Shown here: positions 17,404 through 27,108 of the stretch, piece after piece | Numbering within the stretch: position 1 is the first letter of the stretch | Layout: each line of letters opens with the position of its first letter | Assembly: GCA_900315155.1 (NCBI GenBank) | Contig: OMYB01000002.1 | Location: 1-64,000, forward strand | Source: an uncultured Selenomonadales bacterium | Lineage (GTDB): Bacteria > Bacillota > Negativicutes > Selenomonadales > Selenomonadaceae | Length of the DNA: 64,000 bases | Direction: 5' to 3' | Notes under the pieces: model-generated | The model's database searches: none | What the model was told of the DNA's origin: nothing | Seen by the model: only the letters and a program-made list of their open reading frames with translations | Made by a program: the position numbers and the translations under genes

Positions 17404-17419
17404 GATTCCTTCCCCCTCC

Positions 17420-18349
17420 TTACTTCAGGAACTGGCTCACGTTGTCTTTCGTGATTGCCGTGAACTTCGCCGTGTAGCCCTCGCCCGGCATCGTGCCGGA
17501 CATAGCCTGTTTCGCGAGGTCATACGTTGCCTCGCCTTCTTCGACCGCGTCCTGTTTGAGCGTCAGCCCCATGTCACCGGCCTGCACGGCCTTCAGTGCG
17601 TCGTCGACCGCATCGAGGCCGCAGACCACCACGTCCTGTTTGCCAGCGAGCTTCAGCGCGGCAACCGCACCGAGAGCCATCGAGTCATTCGCCGCTGCAA
17701 TACCATCGATCTGAGGGAAGATGGAAAGCCAGTTGGCCGTGATCTTCATGGCATTGGTATCGCTCCAGGCGGCAACGGCCTGATCCAGCACCTGGACATC
17801 CGGGCGTTTCTGCTTCAGGACCGTCATGAAGCCTTCGAGGCGGTTGTTGGCATCCTTCGAACCATTCGGGCCGCGCAGATAGCAGATTTTGGCGTTTGGC
17901 GGCAATTTCTCTGCCATGTACTCCGCCTGCATCTCGCCGCCTTTCTTATCGTCTGAATACACGCCGACGTACTTGCCGCCGTTGAGGCCGCGGTTGACCG
18001 TCACGACGTTGATGCCCGCGGCATTGGCCTTTTCGACCGTCGGTACGAGCAGATCCGGATCGACAGCGAGCAGGACGATGGTCTTGACGCCCTTATCCAT
18101 CGCCTCGTTCATCTGATCGATCTGCAGCGCCACGTCGTTCTTGGCATCGTAGTAGAGGACCTCCGTGCCATCAGCCTGAGCCTTTGCCTTGAACGCGTCC
18201 GCAAGCATCGTGCAGAAGCCATCATCCCCATTGTAGTTCAGATAGGCTACCGTATTGCTGGTCGTAGAGCCACACCCGCCTGCCAGCACGCTGACCACCA
18301 GCAGCAGGCATGCCGTCAGCACGCCGAGCAGCTTTGTCCGGAATTTCAT
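17420..18349 (-). CDS. Orphan sugar-binding periplasmic lipoprotein (Peripla_BP_4 type)
   Basis: A galactose/ribose-binding-like substrate-binding protein. It has a signal peptide ending in the lipobox LAGGC, then the type I periplasmic fold ([81 protein letters not shown]). 309 residues. No ABC permease or ATPase gene accompanies it. Its only partner is the adjacent chemoreceptor, so a sensing role is more likely than uptake. The ATG at 18349 follows GGGAGTGGTGAAACA. Confidence 0.92.
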   Translation of the reverse strand: MKFRTKLLGVLTACLLLVVSVLAGGCGSTTSNTVAYLNYNGDDGFCTMLADAFKAKAQADGTEVLYYDAKNDVALQIDQMNEAMDKGVKTIVLLAVDPDLLVPTVEKANAAGINVVTVNRGLNGGKYVGVYSDDKKGGEMQAEYMAEKLPPNAKICYLRGPNGSKDANNRLEGFMTVLKQKRPDVQVLDQAVAAWSDTNAMKITANWLSIFPQIDGIAAANDSMALGAVAALKLAGKQDVVVCGLDAVDDALKAVQAGDMGLTLKQDAVEEGEATYDLAKQAMSGTMPGEGYTAKFTAITKDNVSQFLK

Positions 18350-18437
18350 TGTTTCACCACTCCCAAATATATCATGTTTTCTGTATACAGGTTATCCTAA
18401 TTTTACCTATTCTTTACAGAGTAGGGAAATCCTTCTA

Positions 18438-18475
18438 TAAAAAACCATTTCGTGGTTTTTTTCACGAAATGGTTT
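18438..18475 (-). terminator. Intrinsic terminator after proS
   Basis: Perfect 13-bp arms AAACCATTTCGTG (18442-18454) and CACGAAATGGTTT (18463-18475) surround an 8-nt loop. On the minus strand TTT follows. The plus-strand side also has a T-run (cctttttttt), so it may work both ways. Confidence 0.85.
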
Positions 18476-18509
18476 CCTTTTTTTGGATAAGATTTCCCGG
18501 CTGCGGGTA

Positions 18510-20225
18510 TCAAAGCGTTGCGAGCAGTTCCTGCGCCTTGGCGAGAGCCTGCTCACGCGGCACGACGAGCACCTCGCCCGTGCGGCGGACTTTGATCTCC
18601 ACCGTACCGGCCTCCATGCCCTTCGGGCTGACCGTGATGCGCAGCGGATAGCCGATGAGGTCGCAGTCCTTGAACTTGACGCCGGCACGCTCCGGGCGGT
18701 CGTCGAGCAGTGCGTCGATTCCGGCTTTTTTGAGTTCATCGTAGATAGACTCCGCATAGGAGAGCTGATCCTCTTTCTTGCCGTTGACCGGGACGACGAC
18801 GACCTCAAAAGGAGCGATGGCACGCGGCCAGATGATGCCCTGCTCATCGTTGTTCTGCTCGATGGCAGCGGCCATCGTGCGGCCGACGCCGATGCCATAG
18901 CAGCCCATGACGAGCGGATGCTCATGTCCCTGCTCATCGAGGAACTTCGCGCCCATGGCCTCGCTGTACTTCGTGCCGAGCATGAAGACCTGACCGGCCT
19001 CGATGCCGCGCGTCATCTTGACCGGGGCACCGCAGACCGGGCACGGATCGCCTTCCTTGATGAGGCGGATATCCGTGACGATCAGTCCCTCATTCGTGAA
19101 GTCGCGCTGCGGGTTGACGCCCTTGTAGTGCGTATCCTTTTCGTTGGCACCGGCCACGGCATTAACCATCTTCATGACCGTCTGGTCGACGACGATGTGC
19201 GTGCCCTTCTGGATGCCGATGGGGCTCATGAAGCCCGCGCAGCCGCCCGCTGCCGTGATGGCCTCTTCGTCCGCCATGCGCAGGTCGAGAGCTCCCTCGA
19301 TGCAGTTGAGCACCTTCGTCTCGTTGACTTCATGATCGCCGCGAACGAACGCAAGTACAAGCGCATCCGTGTCCGTCTGATAGGCCACGGCCTTGATCGT
19401 CTTTTCTACCGGCACGTTCAGGAAGTCGCAGAGCTTTTCGATCGTGCTCGTGCCCGGTGTAGCCACTTTTTCCAGCGGCTGCATCTCCTCGACCGGAGCC
19501 TTGATGACTTTGAGCTCCGCCTTCTCATCGCTGGCCGCGTATTCGCATTTCGTGCAGACCGCGATATTCGACTCACCGGCATCGGCGAGAACCGTGAACT
19601 CATGGGACTTCGCGCCGCCGATAGCGCCGTTATCCGCCTCGACCGGGCGGAACTCGAGGCCCATGCGCGTGAAGATCTTCGAATAGGCATCGTACATCTT
19701 CTGGTAGGACTCGCGCATGCCCTCCTCATCCTTATCGAACGAGTAAAGATCCTTCATAATGAACTCACGGCTGCGCATGAGGCCGAAACGCGGACGGCGC
19801 TCATCGCGGAACTTGTCCTGCATCTGCCAAAGCAGCAGCGGGAGCTGCTTGTAGGAGCGAACCTCGTCGCGCACGAGAGCCGTGATCATCTCCTCATGCG
19901 TCGGTCCGAGGCAGAACCCACGGCCATGGCGGTCATCGATGCGCATCATCTCATCGCCGTACGCATCCCAGCGGCCGCTTTCCTTCCAGTACTCCGCCGG
20001 CTGGAGAATCGGCATCATGATCTCCTGGCCGCCTGCATTCTCCATCTCCTCGCGGATGATCTGCTCGATCTTGCGGATCGTGCGCCAGCCCAGCGGCAGG
20101 AACGTGTACATGCCGCCGGCAGACTTGCGGATCATGCCCGCACGGTACATGAGCTGATGGCTCACGACCTCGGCCTCTGCCGGGGTATTGCGAAGGGTTG
20201 GTGCATAAAGGTTGCTTGCTCTCAT
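18510..20225 (-). CDS. proS: Prolyl-tRNA synthetase
   Basis: A class II aminoacyl-tRNA synthetase of the bacterial ProRS type with an editing insertion. It has motif 1 (GGMYTFLPLGWRTIRKIE), motif 2 (QDKFRDERRPRFGLMRSREFIMKD), an inserted YbaK-like editing domain in the middle (about 225-385), motif 3 (GCYGIGVGRTMAAAIEQ) and a C-terminal anticodon-binding domain. 571 residues, normal. Its ATG overlaps the ispG stop by one base (TAATG). It is last in the uppS-to-proS run. Confidence 0.97.
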   Translation of the reverse strand: MRASNLYAPTLRNTPAEAEVVSHQLMYRAGMIRKSAGGMYTFLPLGWRTIRKIEQIIREEMENAGGQEIMMPILQPAEYWKESGRWDAYGDEMMRIDDRHGRGFCLGPTHEEMITALVRDEVRSYKQLPLLLWQMQDKFRDERRPRFGLMRSREFIMKDLYSFDKDEEGMRESYQKMYDAYSKIFTRMGLEFRPVEADNGAIGGAKSHEFTVLADAGESNIAVCTKCEYAASDEKAELKVIKAPVEEMQPLEKVATPGTSTIEKLCDFLNVPVEKTIKAVAYQTDTDALVLAFVRGDHEVNETKVLNCIEGALDLRMADEEAITAAGGCAGFMSPIGIQKGTHIVVDQTVMKMVNAVAGANEKDTHYKGVNPQRDFTNEGLIVTDIRLIKEGDPCPVCGAPVKMTRGIEAGQVFMLGTKYSEAMGAKFLDEQGHEHPLVMGCYGIGVGRTMAAAIEQNNDEQGIIWPRAIAPFEVVVVPVNGKKEDQLSYAESIYDELKKAGIDALLDDRPERAGVKFKDCDLIGYPLRITVSPKGMEAGTVEIKVRRTGEVLVVPREQALAKAQELLATL

Positions 20226-21295
20226 TACTTTTTACGCTCCTCTAAAATTGCGTCGATTTCCTTGAATAATTCATTGACCAGTTCGCTCTCGGGGACCTTG
20301 CGGATAATCTCGCCCTTGCGGAAGACAAGGCCCTCGCCTTTGCCGCCTGCGATACCGACATCCGCGCCACGCGCCTCGCCCGGGCCGTTGACGACACAGC
20401 CCATGACCGCGACCTCGATGGGTTCCTGGATGCCTGCGAGCTTTTTCTCGACCTGCGCTGCGATAGCCGGCAGGTCGATGCTCGTACGGCCACAGGTCGG
20501 GCAGGCGACGAGCGTCGGGCCGTATTCCTTGAGGCCAAGGGATTTCAGGATCTCATTGGCCACGCGAACCTCGACGACCGGGTCACCCGTGAGGCTCACG
20601 CGCAGCGTATCGCCGATGCCCTCCGCGAGCAGCGCGCCGATGCCGACCGCCGACTTGATGATGCCCGTGTTCACCGTGCCGGCCTCCGTGATGCCGAGAT
20701 GCAGTGGATAGTCGCACGTCTCGCTCATAAGGCGGTAGGCCGCGATCGTCAGCGGCACATCGTGGGCCTTCAGCGAAATCTTCATATCGTAGAAACCCTG
20801 TGCCTCAAGGATATGCACATGCTCCATGGCCGAGGCCACGAGCGCCTCCGGCGTGATGCCGCCGTACTTCGCGAGAATCTTCTTGTCGAGAGAGCCCGCG
20901 TTGACGCCGATGCGGATTGGGATGCCGGCGGCCTTCGCCTCTTTGACGACGGCGCGGACGTTCTCCTCGCCGCCGATGTTGCCCGGATTCAGGCGCAGCG
21001 CCGAGATGCCCTGACGGATTGCCTCGATGGCGAGCCGGTAGTCAAAGTGGATATCCGCGATGAGCGGTACCCTGACGGCCTGAATGATATTGCCAAGATT
21101 TTTCGCCGCATCCATATCCGGCACAGCGAGGCGTACGAGGTCGCAGCCTGCGGCCTGGAGCGCGCGGATCTGAGCGACCGTTGCCTCGGTATCCGTCGTC
21201 TTTGTATTCGTCATCGACTGCACGGAGATCGGGGCACCGCCACCGATGGCGACGGGGCCGATGTGAATCTGGCGTGTCTTCTTACGTTGGATCAA
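20225..21295 (-). CDS. ispG: 4-hydroxy-3-methylbut-2-enyl-diphosphate synthase
   Basis: A [4Fe-4S] enzyme of the MEP isoprenoid pathway that converts MEcPP to HMBPP. It has an N-terminal TIM-barrel-like domain starting RQIHIGPVAIGGGAPISVQSMT, then a C-terminal ferredoxin-reductase-like part. Cluster cysteines are seen in LVACPTCGRTSIDLP and in VAVMGCVVNGPGEARGADVG. 356 residues. It is 5 bp downstream of rseP and works in the same pathway as dxr two genes upstream. Confidence 0.97.
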   Translation of the reverse strand: MIQRKKTRQIHIGPVAIGGGAPISVQSMTNTKTTDTEATVAQIRALQAAGCDLVRLAVPDMDAAKNLGNIIQAVRVPLIADIHFDYRLAIEAIRQGISALRLNPGNIGGEENVRAVVKEAKAAGIPIRIGVNAGSLDKKILAKYGGITPEALVASAMEHVHILEAQGFYDMKISLKAHDVPLTIAAYRLMSETCDYPLHLGITEAGTVNTGIIKSAVGIGALLAEGIGDTLRVSLTGDPVVEVRVANEILKSLGLKEYGPTLVACPTCGRTSIDLPAIAAQVEKKLAGIQEPIEVAVMGCVVNGPGEARGADVGIAGGKGEGLVFRKGEIIRKVPESELVNELFKEIDAILEERKK

Positions 21296-21300
21296 GATGT

Positions 21301-22341
21301 TCAGCCTCCCATAAACACGCGCACGATATCATTTTTCGTGGCGAGCAGCATCAGGAGCACCAGCAGCGTGATACCCGTGATCTGCAGGTAATACATGGCT
21401 TTCTCGCCCATCGGCTTGCCACGCACAGCCTCCACGCAGAGGCCGGCGAAGTGGCCACCGTCGAGCGCCGGAATCGGAAACAGGTTGATGATGCCGAGGT
21501 TCAGCGACAGGAAGGCCGTAAAATTCAGCAGCGGCACGATGCCGAGCTGAGCCACCTGACCGGCCATCTGTGCGACGCCGATCGGGCCTGCGAGATCCGC
21601 ACCCGAAAGCTCCAGCAGAATCTTGTAAAGCGCATCGATCATCGCATAGATGATCTGCCCCGTGCGCTGGACAGCCATGCCCATCGACTCAAAAAGCCCC
21701 GGATAGGTCATCTTCACATCGCTCATGACGCCGATCACCGAGCGCTTGCCGTTCTGGTCGTACGTCGGCGTCACCTGAGCCGTCACGGTCTCCTCTCCGC
21801 GCTGCACCGTAAAGGCAGCCGGTTTACCCGCATCCAGCTTGCTCGTCTCCGTGACGAATTCCTTCCACGAGCTGATGGGATGTCCATCGACAGCAATCAC
21901 GCGATCCCCGTTCTGAAGTCCTGCCTGGGCAGCCGGTTTGTCCGCCATGACCTGGCCGAGGATCGGCTCCGGGTTCGGCGTACCGACACCGGCAAAGAAG
22001 AAGATGCCGAAGAACAGGAAAACCGGCAGCACGAAGTTCATGAACGAACCCGCAAGGATCACGATCATACGCTTGTAGACCGGCTTTTCGCAGTAACCGC
22101 GGTCGCCGGCATCGTTCTGGGACGGATCCATGCCCGCGATATCGTTGAAGCCGCCGAGCGGAACCGCGCGGATCGAGTATACCGTCTCACCCTTCTTCAC
22201 GCTCACGAGCTTCGGCCCAAAGCCGATGGCGAATTCATCCACGCGCATGCCCGTCAGCTTTGCCGTGGCAAAATGACCGAGCTCATGAACGAGCACGAGC
22301 AGGCCGAAAACAAAAATGGCGGCGGCAATCGTCAAAACCAT
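21301..22341 (-). CDS. rseP: RIP zinc metalloprotease RseP/RasP
   Basis: A site-2 intramembrane protease that cleaves anti-sigma factors and signal-peptide remnants. It has HELGH (19-23, zinc site) in the first membrane helix, a PDZ domain (about 125-190, PAAQAGLQNGDRVIAVDG) and the NLFPIPALDGGH motif (286-297) that supplies the third zinc ligand. 346 residues. It lies between dxr and ispG, the standard Firmicute order. Confidence 0.96.
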   Translation of the reverse strand: MVLTIAAAIFVFGLLVLVHELGHFATAKLTGMRVDEFAIGFGPKLVSVKKGETVYSIRAVPLGGFNDIAGMDPSQNDAGDRGYCEKPVYKRMIVILAGSFMNFVLPVFLFFGIFFFAGVGTPNPEPILGQVMADKPAAQAGLQNGDRVIAVDGHPISSWKEFVTETSKLDAGKPAAFTVQRGEETVTAQVTPTYDQNGKRSVIGVMSDVKMTYPGLFESMGMAVQRTGQIIYAMIDALYKILLELSGADLAGPIGVAQMAGQVAQLGIVPLLNFTAFLSLNLGIINLFPIPALDGGHFAGLCVEAVRGKPMGEKAMYYLQITGITLLVLLMLLATKNDIVRVFMGG

Positions 22342-22365
22342 TCTGGTAAAGTTCCTTTCTAAAAT

Positions 22366-23523
22366 TTATTTCGATACCTTAGCGAGCAGGGTACGGGCAT
22401 AATCACGCGCCCAACGATCCTCCTCCATGAGTTCGTCCAGCGTCGGCTCCACGATGGTTTCCCGTTTCAGCATCGTCTGCTCGATGATGTCGTAAATGTC
22501 CAGGAAATGAATCGCATCCTGCAGGAAAGCGCCGACGGCCACCTCGTTCGCCGCATTGAAGACGCACGGCATCGAACCGCCGATGCGGCCCGCCTCGTAG
22601 GCAAACTTCAGGCCTTTGAACGTATCCGTATCCGGCTTCTCAAACGTGAGGTCATGCATGTTCCAGAAATCGAGCCGCTCGAAGTTCGAGGGCTGGCGTT
22701 CCGGATAGGTCAGCGCATACTGGATGGGCAGCTTCATATCCGGGCAGCCAAGCTGCGCGATGACAGCGCCGTCGCAGAACTGGATCATGGAGTGCACGAT
22801 GCTCTGCGGATGCACGACGACCTGAATCTTATCGTAATCGACGTCGTAGAGCCAGCGCGCCTCGATGACTTCGAGACCCTTGTTGACGAGGCTGGCCGAG
22901 TCCACCGTAATCTTCTGTCCCATCGTCCACGTCGGATGCGCGAGGACCTGTGCCTTCGTGGCATCCGTGAGTTCTTCGCGCTTCCTGCCGCGGAACGGGC
23001 CACCCGAGCAGGTCAGCAGCAGCTTCTCGATCTTCGCACGCTGCTCGCCCTGCAGGCATTGGAAAAACGCACAGTGCTCGCTGTCGACGGGCAGCAGGGA
23101 TACGCCCTGCTCCTTGACGCGTTTCGTCACGAGCTCGCCGGCGACGACGAGCGTCTCCTTGTTGGCGAGCGCGATGTCCTTCTTCGCATCGAGCGCCTTC
23201 ATCGTCGGCTCGAGACCAGCGAAACCCATCAGCGAGGTCACGACCCTATCCACATCCGGGAAAGCCGCTGCATCGATAAAGGCCTGACGGCCGCCGGCGA
23301 GCTTTGTCTTCCCACTGTAACGCTCCTTAAGGCGCCCATAGGCTGCCTCATCGGAGAGAACGGCGAGCTCCGGTTCGAACTCGCGGATCTGCTTCTCGAA
23401 GAGCTCATCGCTGCGGTTTGCCGCGATGACGCTCACATGGAACAGTTCCGGATGGCTGCGCACGACGTCGAGTGTCTGGCGGCCGATAGACCCCGTTGAG
23501 CCAAGGATAGCGATGTTTTTCAT
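22366..23523 (-). CDS. dxr: 1-deoxy-D-xylulose-5-phosphate reductoisomerase
   Basis: The NADPH-dependent second step of the MEP pathway. It has the nucleotide-binding loop GSTGSIGRQTLDV (8-20), ALANKETLVVAGE, the metal/substrate segment LLPVDSEHCAFFQCL, SGGPFRG, and SASLVNKGLEVIEARWLY. 385 residues, typical. It sits 24 bp after cdsA. With uppS and ispG it supplies isoprenoid precursors for the wall lipid carrier. Confidence 0.97.
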   Translation of the reverse strand: MKNIAILGSTGSIGRQTLDVVRSHPELFHVSVIAANRSDELFEKQIREFEPELAVLSDEAAYGRLKERYSGKTKLAGGRQAFIDAAAFPDVDRVVTSLMGFAGLEPTMKALDAKKDIALANKETLVVAGELVTKRVKEQGVSLLPVDSEHCAFFQCLQGEQRAKIEKLLLTCSGGPFRGRKREELTDATKAQVLAHPTWTMGQKITVDSASLVNKGLEVIEARWLYDVDYDKIQVVVHPQSIVHSMIQFCDGAVIAQLGCPDMKLPIQYALTYPERQPSNFERLDFWNMHDLTFEKPDTDTFKGLKFAYEAGRIGGSMPCVFNAANEVAVGAFLQDAIHFLDIYDIIEQTMLKRETIVEPTLDELMEEDRWARDYARTLLAKVSK

Positions 23524-23547
23524 ATCCGGCTTCCTCCCTTATCTTCC

Positions 23548-24378
23548 TTACTTCGCTGCGAGGTTCGCAAACTGCACGAAATAGTACACGAGCGGCGCGG
23601 TAAAGAGCACGCTGTCGAAGCGATCCCAGACGCCGCCATGGCCCGGGATGATATTACCGGAATCCTTGATGCCCGTATAGCGCTTCGCCACCGACTCGAC
23701 GAGGTCGCCGAGCGTCGCAAGCAGCGAAATGACGAAACCGAGGATGGCCATCTCCATGCCGGGCAGGCCGAAGAAAAGGCTCAGCCCATAGACGGAAGCC
23801 GTCGTACCGACAACGGAGCCCAGAAAGCCTTCGATGGTCTTGTTCGGGCTGATGGACGGGCAGAGCTTATGGCTGCCGATAGCGGAGCCGACGAAATACG
23901 CAAACGTATCGCTCGCCCACGTGCCGATGAACATGACCCAGATCATCGCCGAGCCGAAATCAAAGGAGCCGAGCATCGTGGCAAAATGGATATCCGGCTC
24001 CCAGAAGCGCAGCTGCACCATATAAGAGAACGAGATGCCGAAATAAAGGACGCCGGCAATCGACGTGCAGGCATCAACGAAACTCACGCGGCCATGCAGC
24101 AGCACGGATTCGAGCAGGATGATGAGCACGATGCCCGATACGACAGCCATGAACTCATCCGTATTGCCGAGCCATGCACAGCCCCATAACAGGACGAGGC
24201 CGACAAGCCCCGTGATAAACGTAAGATTTCCTCCATTATGACGGAAGGCACGCACGTACTCGAACCACGCAAGCAGGGCGAGCACAAGCACAGAACCGGC
24301 GAACAGGGCGCCGCCCGTCTGAATGATGAACGCGATCAGGGCGATGCCGATGATCCCGGTGATGATTCTCGTAAGCAA
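23548..24378 (-). CDS. cdsA: Phosphatidate cytidylyltransferase
   Basis: An integral membrane enzyme making CDP-diacylglycerol for phospholipid synthesis. It has about eight hydrophobic segments. The C-terminal CDP-alcohol signature is clear: SVAKRYTGIKDSGNIIPGHG followed by GVWDRFDS. 276 residues. It is 13 bp downstream of uppS. Confidence 0.96.
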   Translation of the reverse strand: MLTRIITGIIGIALIAFIIQTGGALFAGSVLVLALLAWFEYVRAFRHNGGNLTFITGLVGLVLLWGCAWLGNTDEFMAVVSGIVLIILLESVLLHGRVSFVDACTSIAGVLYFGISFSYMVQLRFWEPDIHFATMLGSFDFGSAMIWVMFIGTWASDTFAYFVGSAIGSHKLCPSISPNKTIEGFLGSVVGTTASVYGLSLFFGLPGMEMAILGFVISLLATLGDLVESVAKRYTGIKDSGNIIPGHGGVWDRFDSVLFTAPLVYYFVQFANLAAK

Positions 24379-24391
24379 AAATAACGCTCCT

Positions 24392-25189
24392 TTATTGGTT
24401 CTTCAATCCACCGAAGCGGCGGCTGCGGCCGGCGAAATCCTCCATCGCCGCGACGAAATCCTCCGGACGGAAATCCGGCCAGTTTACGTCGGTGAAATAA
24501 AACTCCGCATAGGCGGACTGCCAGAGCAGGAAATTCGAAAGACGCTCGTCGCCGCTCGTACGGATGACGAGATCCACAGGTGGATTTCCCGCCGTATCGA
24601 GTTCCTGGTCGATAGCAGCCTCGTCGATATCCTCCGGCTGGATTTCACCGGCGGCAGCCTTCGCCGCAAGGCGCTGGACCGCGCGCACGAGCTCATCCTG
24701 GCCGCCGTAGTTCGCGGCGACATTGAAATGGATGCCCGTGTTATCCTTCATGAGCTCCTCTGCCTCACGCATCTGCTTCTGCAGTCCCGGCGGGAGGCCC
24801 TCGATGCGGCCGATGAAGTGGATCCGTACATTATCCTCATCCATTTCCCGGAGTTCCTTGATGAGATACTCCGAAAACAGGTTCATGAGGAAATCCACCT
24901 CCGGGCGCGGACGCTTCCAGTTCTCTGTCGAGAACGCATAGACAGTCAATGCATCGAGTCCGAGGCCGATAGCCGTTTTCAGGATGTTCTTCAGCGTCTT
25001 GACGCCTGCGCGGTGGCCAGCCGTACGGATGAGGCCTTTGCCCGTGGCCCAGCGGCCATTGCCATCCATGATGACGGCCACATGACGGGGCAGGCGGTCC
25101 CACTGTATATTTTGGAATAACGGCGAATCATGCGCAGGGATCTCAAATTTCTCCGAGGAGCCAAGACCACCGATGAATTTTTTCAGCAT
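24392..25189 (-). CDS. uppS: Undecaprenyl diphosphate synthase
   Basis: A cis-prenyltransferase making the C55 lipid carrier used by MraY and MurG. It has HVAVIMDGNGRWA (36-48, catalytic Asp and P-loop), the GHRAGVKTLK segment, AFSTENWKRP, NYGGQDELVRAVQ and the C-terminal DLVIRTSGDERLSNFLLWQ motif. 265 residues, slightly extended at the N-terminus (MLKKFIGGLGSSEKFEIPAH). It is first in the uppS-cdsA-dxr-rseP-ispG-proS run. Confidence 0.97.
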   Translation of the reverse strand: MLKKFIGGLGSSEKFEIPAHDSPLFQNIQWDRLPRHVAVIMDGNGRWATGKGLIRTAGHRAGVKTLKNILKTAIGLGLDALTVYAFSTENWKRPRPEVDFLMNLFSEYLIKELREMDEDNVRIHFIGRIEGLPPGLQKQMREAEELMKDNTGIHFNVAANYGGQDELVRAVQRLAAKAAAGEIQPEDIDEAAIDQELDTAGNPPVDLVIRTSGDERLSNFLLWQSAYAEFYFTDVNWPDFRPEDFVAAMEDFAGRSRRFGGLKNQ

Positions 25190-25237
25190 ATTTCTTCCCT
25201 CAAGTCTGTACAGGCTTAAACAGGTTGATTTTCACAG

Positions 25238-25276
25238 AAAAAGAACAAAGCCCCTCTCTATTTTCAAGCGAGGGGC
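25238..25276 (-). terminator. Intrinsic terminator after the ferredoxin gene
   Basis: GCCCCTC (25270-25276) pairs with GAGGGGC (25250-25256) on the minus strand, followed by TTTGTTCTTTTT. It separates pyrH-frr-orf-fdx from uppS. Confidence 0.85.
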
Positions 25277-25288
25277 CGGTTCCTTTCG

Positions 25289-25459
25289 TCAAGGAGCTGC
25301 GATCGCGTCTACCGGGCAGCCGGCAGCGCAGGCACCGCACTCGATGCACTTCTCCGGATCGATATCATAGTGCTCCTGACCCTCGCTGATAGCTTCAACC
25401 GGGCAGGTAGCAGCGCACGAACCGCAGGAAATGCAGTCGTCACCAATCTTATATGCCAT
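25289..25459 (-). CDS. 2[4Fe-4S] ferredoxin
   Basis: A 56-residue clostridial-type ferredoxin, a soluble low-potential electron carrier. Two CxxCxxCxxxCP clusters are seen: CISCGSCAATCP and CIECGACAAGCP. The ATG at 25459 follows AAGGAGGTG with 7 nt spacing, so a longer frame reading in from 25492 is not used. It overlaps the preceding small gene by 11 nt. Confidence 0.96.
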   Translation of the reverse strand: MAYKIGDDCISCGSCAATCPVEAISEGQEHYDIDPEKCIECGACAAGCPVDAIAAP

Positions 25460-25676
25460 GACAGGACACCTCCTTTTCCATCCTGGCCGCAAGGGTCAGG
25501 CTGATCGTGCCGTCCTCCCGCTCACGCTGGCGGACGACATATAGACAGATTGGATCCGTCTTGAAAAAATCACGCGTTGGGCGTGTAATTTCCTCTTCAA
25601 AAGAAAGGCCAGCTGCCTCCAGCAGGGCTTCCGCCTCATGCTGCGGCCGGCCGATGCAGTCTGGTATCCCCTGCAT
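25449..25676 (-). CDS. Small PASTA-like protein of unknown function
   Basis: A 75-residue protein not confidently recognised. The N-terminal IPDCIGRPQHEAEALLEAAGLSF recalls a PASTA repeat (V/IP-DxxG-xxxxEAxxxLxxxGL), and the remainder predicts beta strands (LYVVRQRER, TISLTLAAR). There is no signal peptide. Its ATG overlaps the frr stop (TGATG) and its 3' end overlaps the ferredoxin start, so it is almost certainly translated. Confidence 0.7.
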   Translation of the reverse strand: MQGIPDCIGRPQHEAEALLEAAGLSFEEEITRPTRDFFKTDPICLYVVRQREREDGTISLTLAARMEKEVSCHGI

Positions 25677-26233
25677 CAGACTTCCATGACCTCTTTTTCT
25701 TTCTTTGCCTTGAGCTCATCGACGAGTTTCACATACTTGTCCACGAGCTTCTGCATCTTCTCCTGGCCGCGTTTGGACTCGTCCTCGGTGATCTCCTTGG
25801 CCTTCTCCTGTTTCTTGAATGCATCGTTGCCGTCACGGCGGACGTTGCGCAGAGCGACCTTGGCATCCTCAGACTTCTTGTTCACAGCCTTGACGAGTTC
25901 CTGACGGCGCTCCTTCGTGAGAGCCGGAATCGAAAGGCGGATGGCCGTACCGTCAGAGTTCGGGTTCAATCCGAGATCCGACTTCATGATAGCGACCTCG
26001 ATGTCGTGGAGAATCGAGCTCTCCCACGGCTGGATCATGATCATGCGCGGCTCCGGAACCGAGACCTTTGCGACCTGGTTGACCGGCGTCGGTGCACCAT
26101 AGTAGTCCACCATGACGTGATCCAGCAGGGACGGCGTAGCACGGCCGGCACGCAGGCTCGCCAGTTCACGTTTCAGGGACTCGATGCATTTCTTCATGCG
26201 CTCTTCCTGCGCAGAAAAGATTTCATTGCTCAT
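25676..26233 (-). CDS. frr: Ribosome recycling factor
   Basis: Acts with EF-G to split post-termination ribosomes. It has the usual [21 protein letters not shown]-terminal region, [34 protein letters not shown] and a coiled C-terminal helix bundle. 185 residues, exact family length. It overlaps pyrH by 4 nt (ATGA). Confidence 0.98.
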   Translation of the reverse strand: MSNEIFSAQEERMKKCIESLKRELASLRAGRATPSLLDHVMVDYYGAPTPVNQVAKVSVPEPRMIMIQPWESSILHDIEVAIMKSDLGLNPNSDGTAIRLSIPALTKERRQELVKAVNKKSEDAKVALRNVRRDGNDAFKKQEKAKEITEDESKRGQEKMQKLVDKYVKLVDELKAKKEKEVMEV

Positions 26234-26958
26234 TCTTCAGTGCCTCCTACCGTCGTACCGATCTCTTCGCCGAGAGCGGCCTTGACGATGTTCTCGTGAT
26301 GGTCGATGTTAAAGACGACGAGAGGAATCTTGTTGTCCATGCAAAGGCTCGTGGCCGTGGAATCCATGACCTGCAGGCCCTTGTTGAGGATATCGATATA
26401 CGTAAGCGTATCAAATTTCTTGGCATTCGCGTTCTTATTCGGATCGCTGTCGTAGATGCCATCCGTGCCCTTCTTGGCCATGAGAATGACATCGGCCTCC
26501 GTCTCCGCCGCGCGCAGGGCCGCCGTCGTATCCGTGGAGAAATACGGGTTACCCGTACCAGCGCCGAAGATCACGACACGGCCTTTCTCCATGTGGCGGA
26601 TTGCCTTGCCGCGGATATACGGCTCAGCAACCTGGCGCATCTCGATAGCCGTCTGTACGCGCGTGTCGACATCCAGCTTCTCCAGCGCATCCTTGAGAGC
26701 CAGGGCATTCATGACCGTTGCCAGCATGCCCATGTAGTCCGCCGTTGCACGGTCCATGCCCTTCGCCGAGCCTGCGAGCCCGCGCCAGATATTGCCACCG
26801 CCGACGACGATGGCGACATCGATGCCGCGCTCACGGACCTTCTTGACCTGCTTTGCGATATCCTCGACGACAGCCGGGTTGATACCAAAGCCCTGATCCC
26901 CCGCGAGCGACTCGCCGCTGAGCTTGAGAACGATGCGCTTATATTTCGCTGAATTCAA
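26230..26958 (-). CDS. pyrH: UMP kinase
   Basis: A hexameric bacterial UMP kinase of the amino acid kinase fold. It has [14 protein letters not shown] at the N-terminus, [44 protein letters not shown] and [15 protein letters not shown]. The TTG start at 26958 ([11 protein letters not shown]) is preferred, because the GGAGG eight bases upstream would be the ribosome binding site. An ATG 5 codons earlier (26973) overlaps that GGAGG. About 242 residues. Confidence 0.96.
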   Translation of the reverse strand: MNSAKYKRIVLKLSGESLAGDQGFGINPAVVEDIAKQVKKVRERGIDVAIVVGGGNIWRGLAGSAKGMDRATADYMGMLATVMNALALKDALEKLDVDTRVQTAIEMRQVAEPYIRGKAIRHMEKGRVVIFGAGTGNPYFSTDTTAALRAAETEADVILMAKKGTDGIYDSDPNKNANAKKFDTLTYIDILNKGLQVMDSTATSLCMDNKIPLVVFNIDHHENIVKAALGEEIGTTVGGTEE

Positions 26959-27046
26959 AACACTTACCTCCATACAGACAAGAACACGCCAATACGTTCC
27001 TATCGGATGCTATTCGACACAAACGTGTCTTTCTCCTTTTTACCTT

Positions 27047-27089
27047 TCAAAAAAGAGGACACCAACCATATAGATTATGTGTCCTCTTT
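27047..27089 (-). terminator. Intrinsic terminator after tsf
   Basis: AAAGAGGACAC (27079-27089) pairs perfectly with GTGTCCTCTTT (27052-27062) on the minus strand, then TTT. It separates rpsB-tsf from pyrH. Confidence 0.88.
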
Positions 27090-27108
27090 CCCGATTTGTC
27101 AAAAGAAA

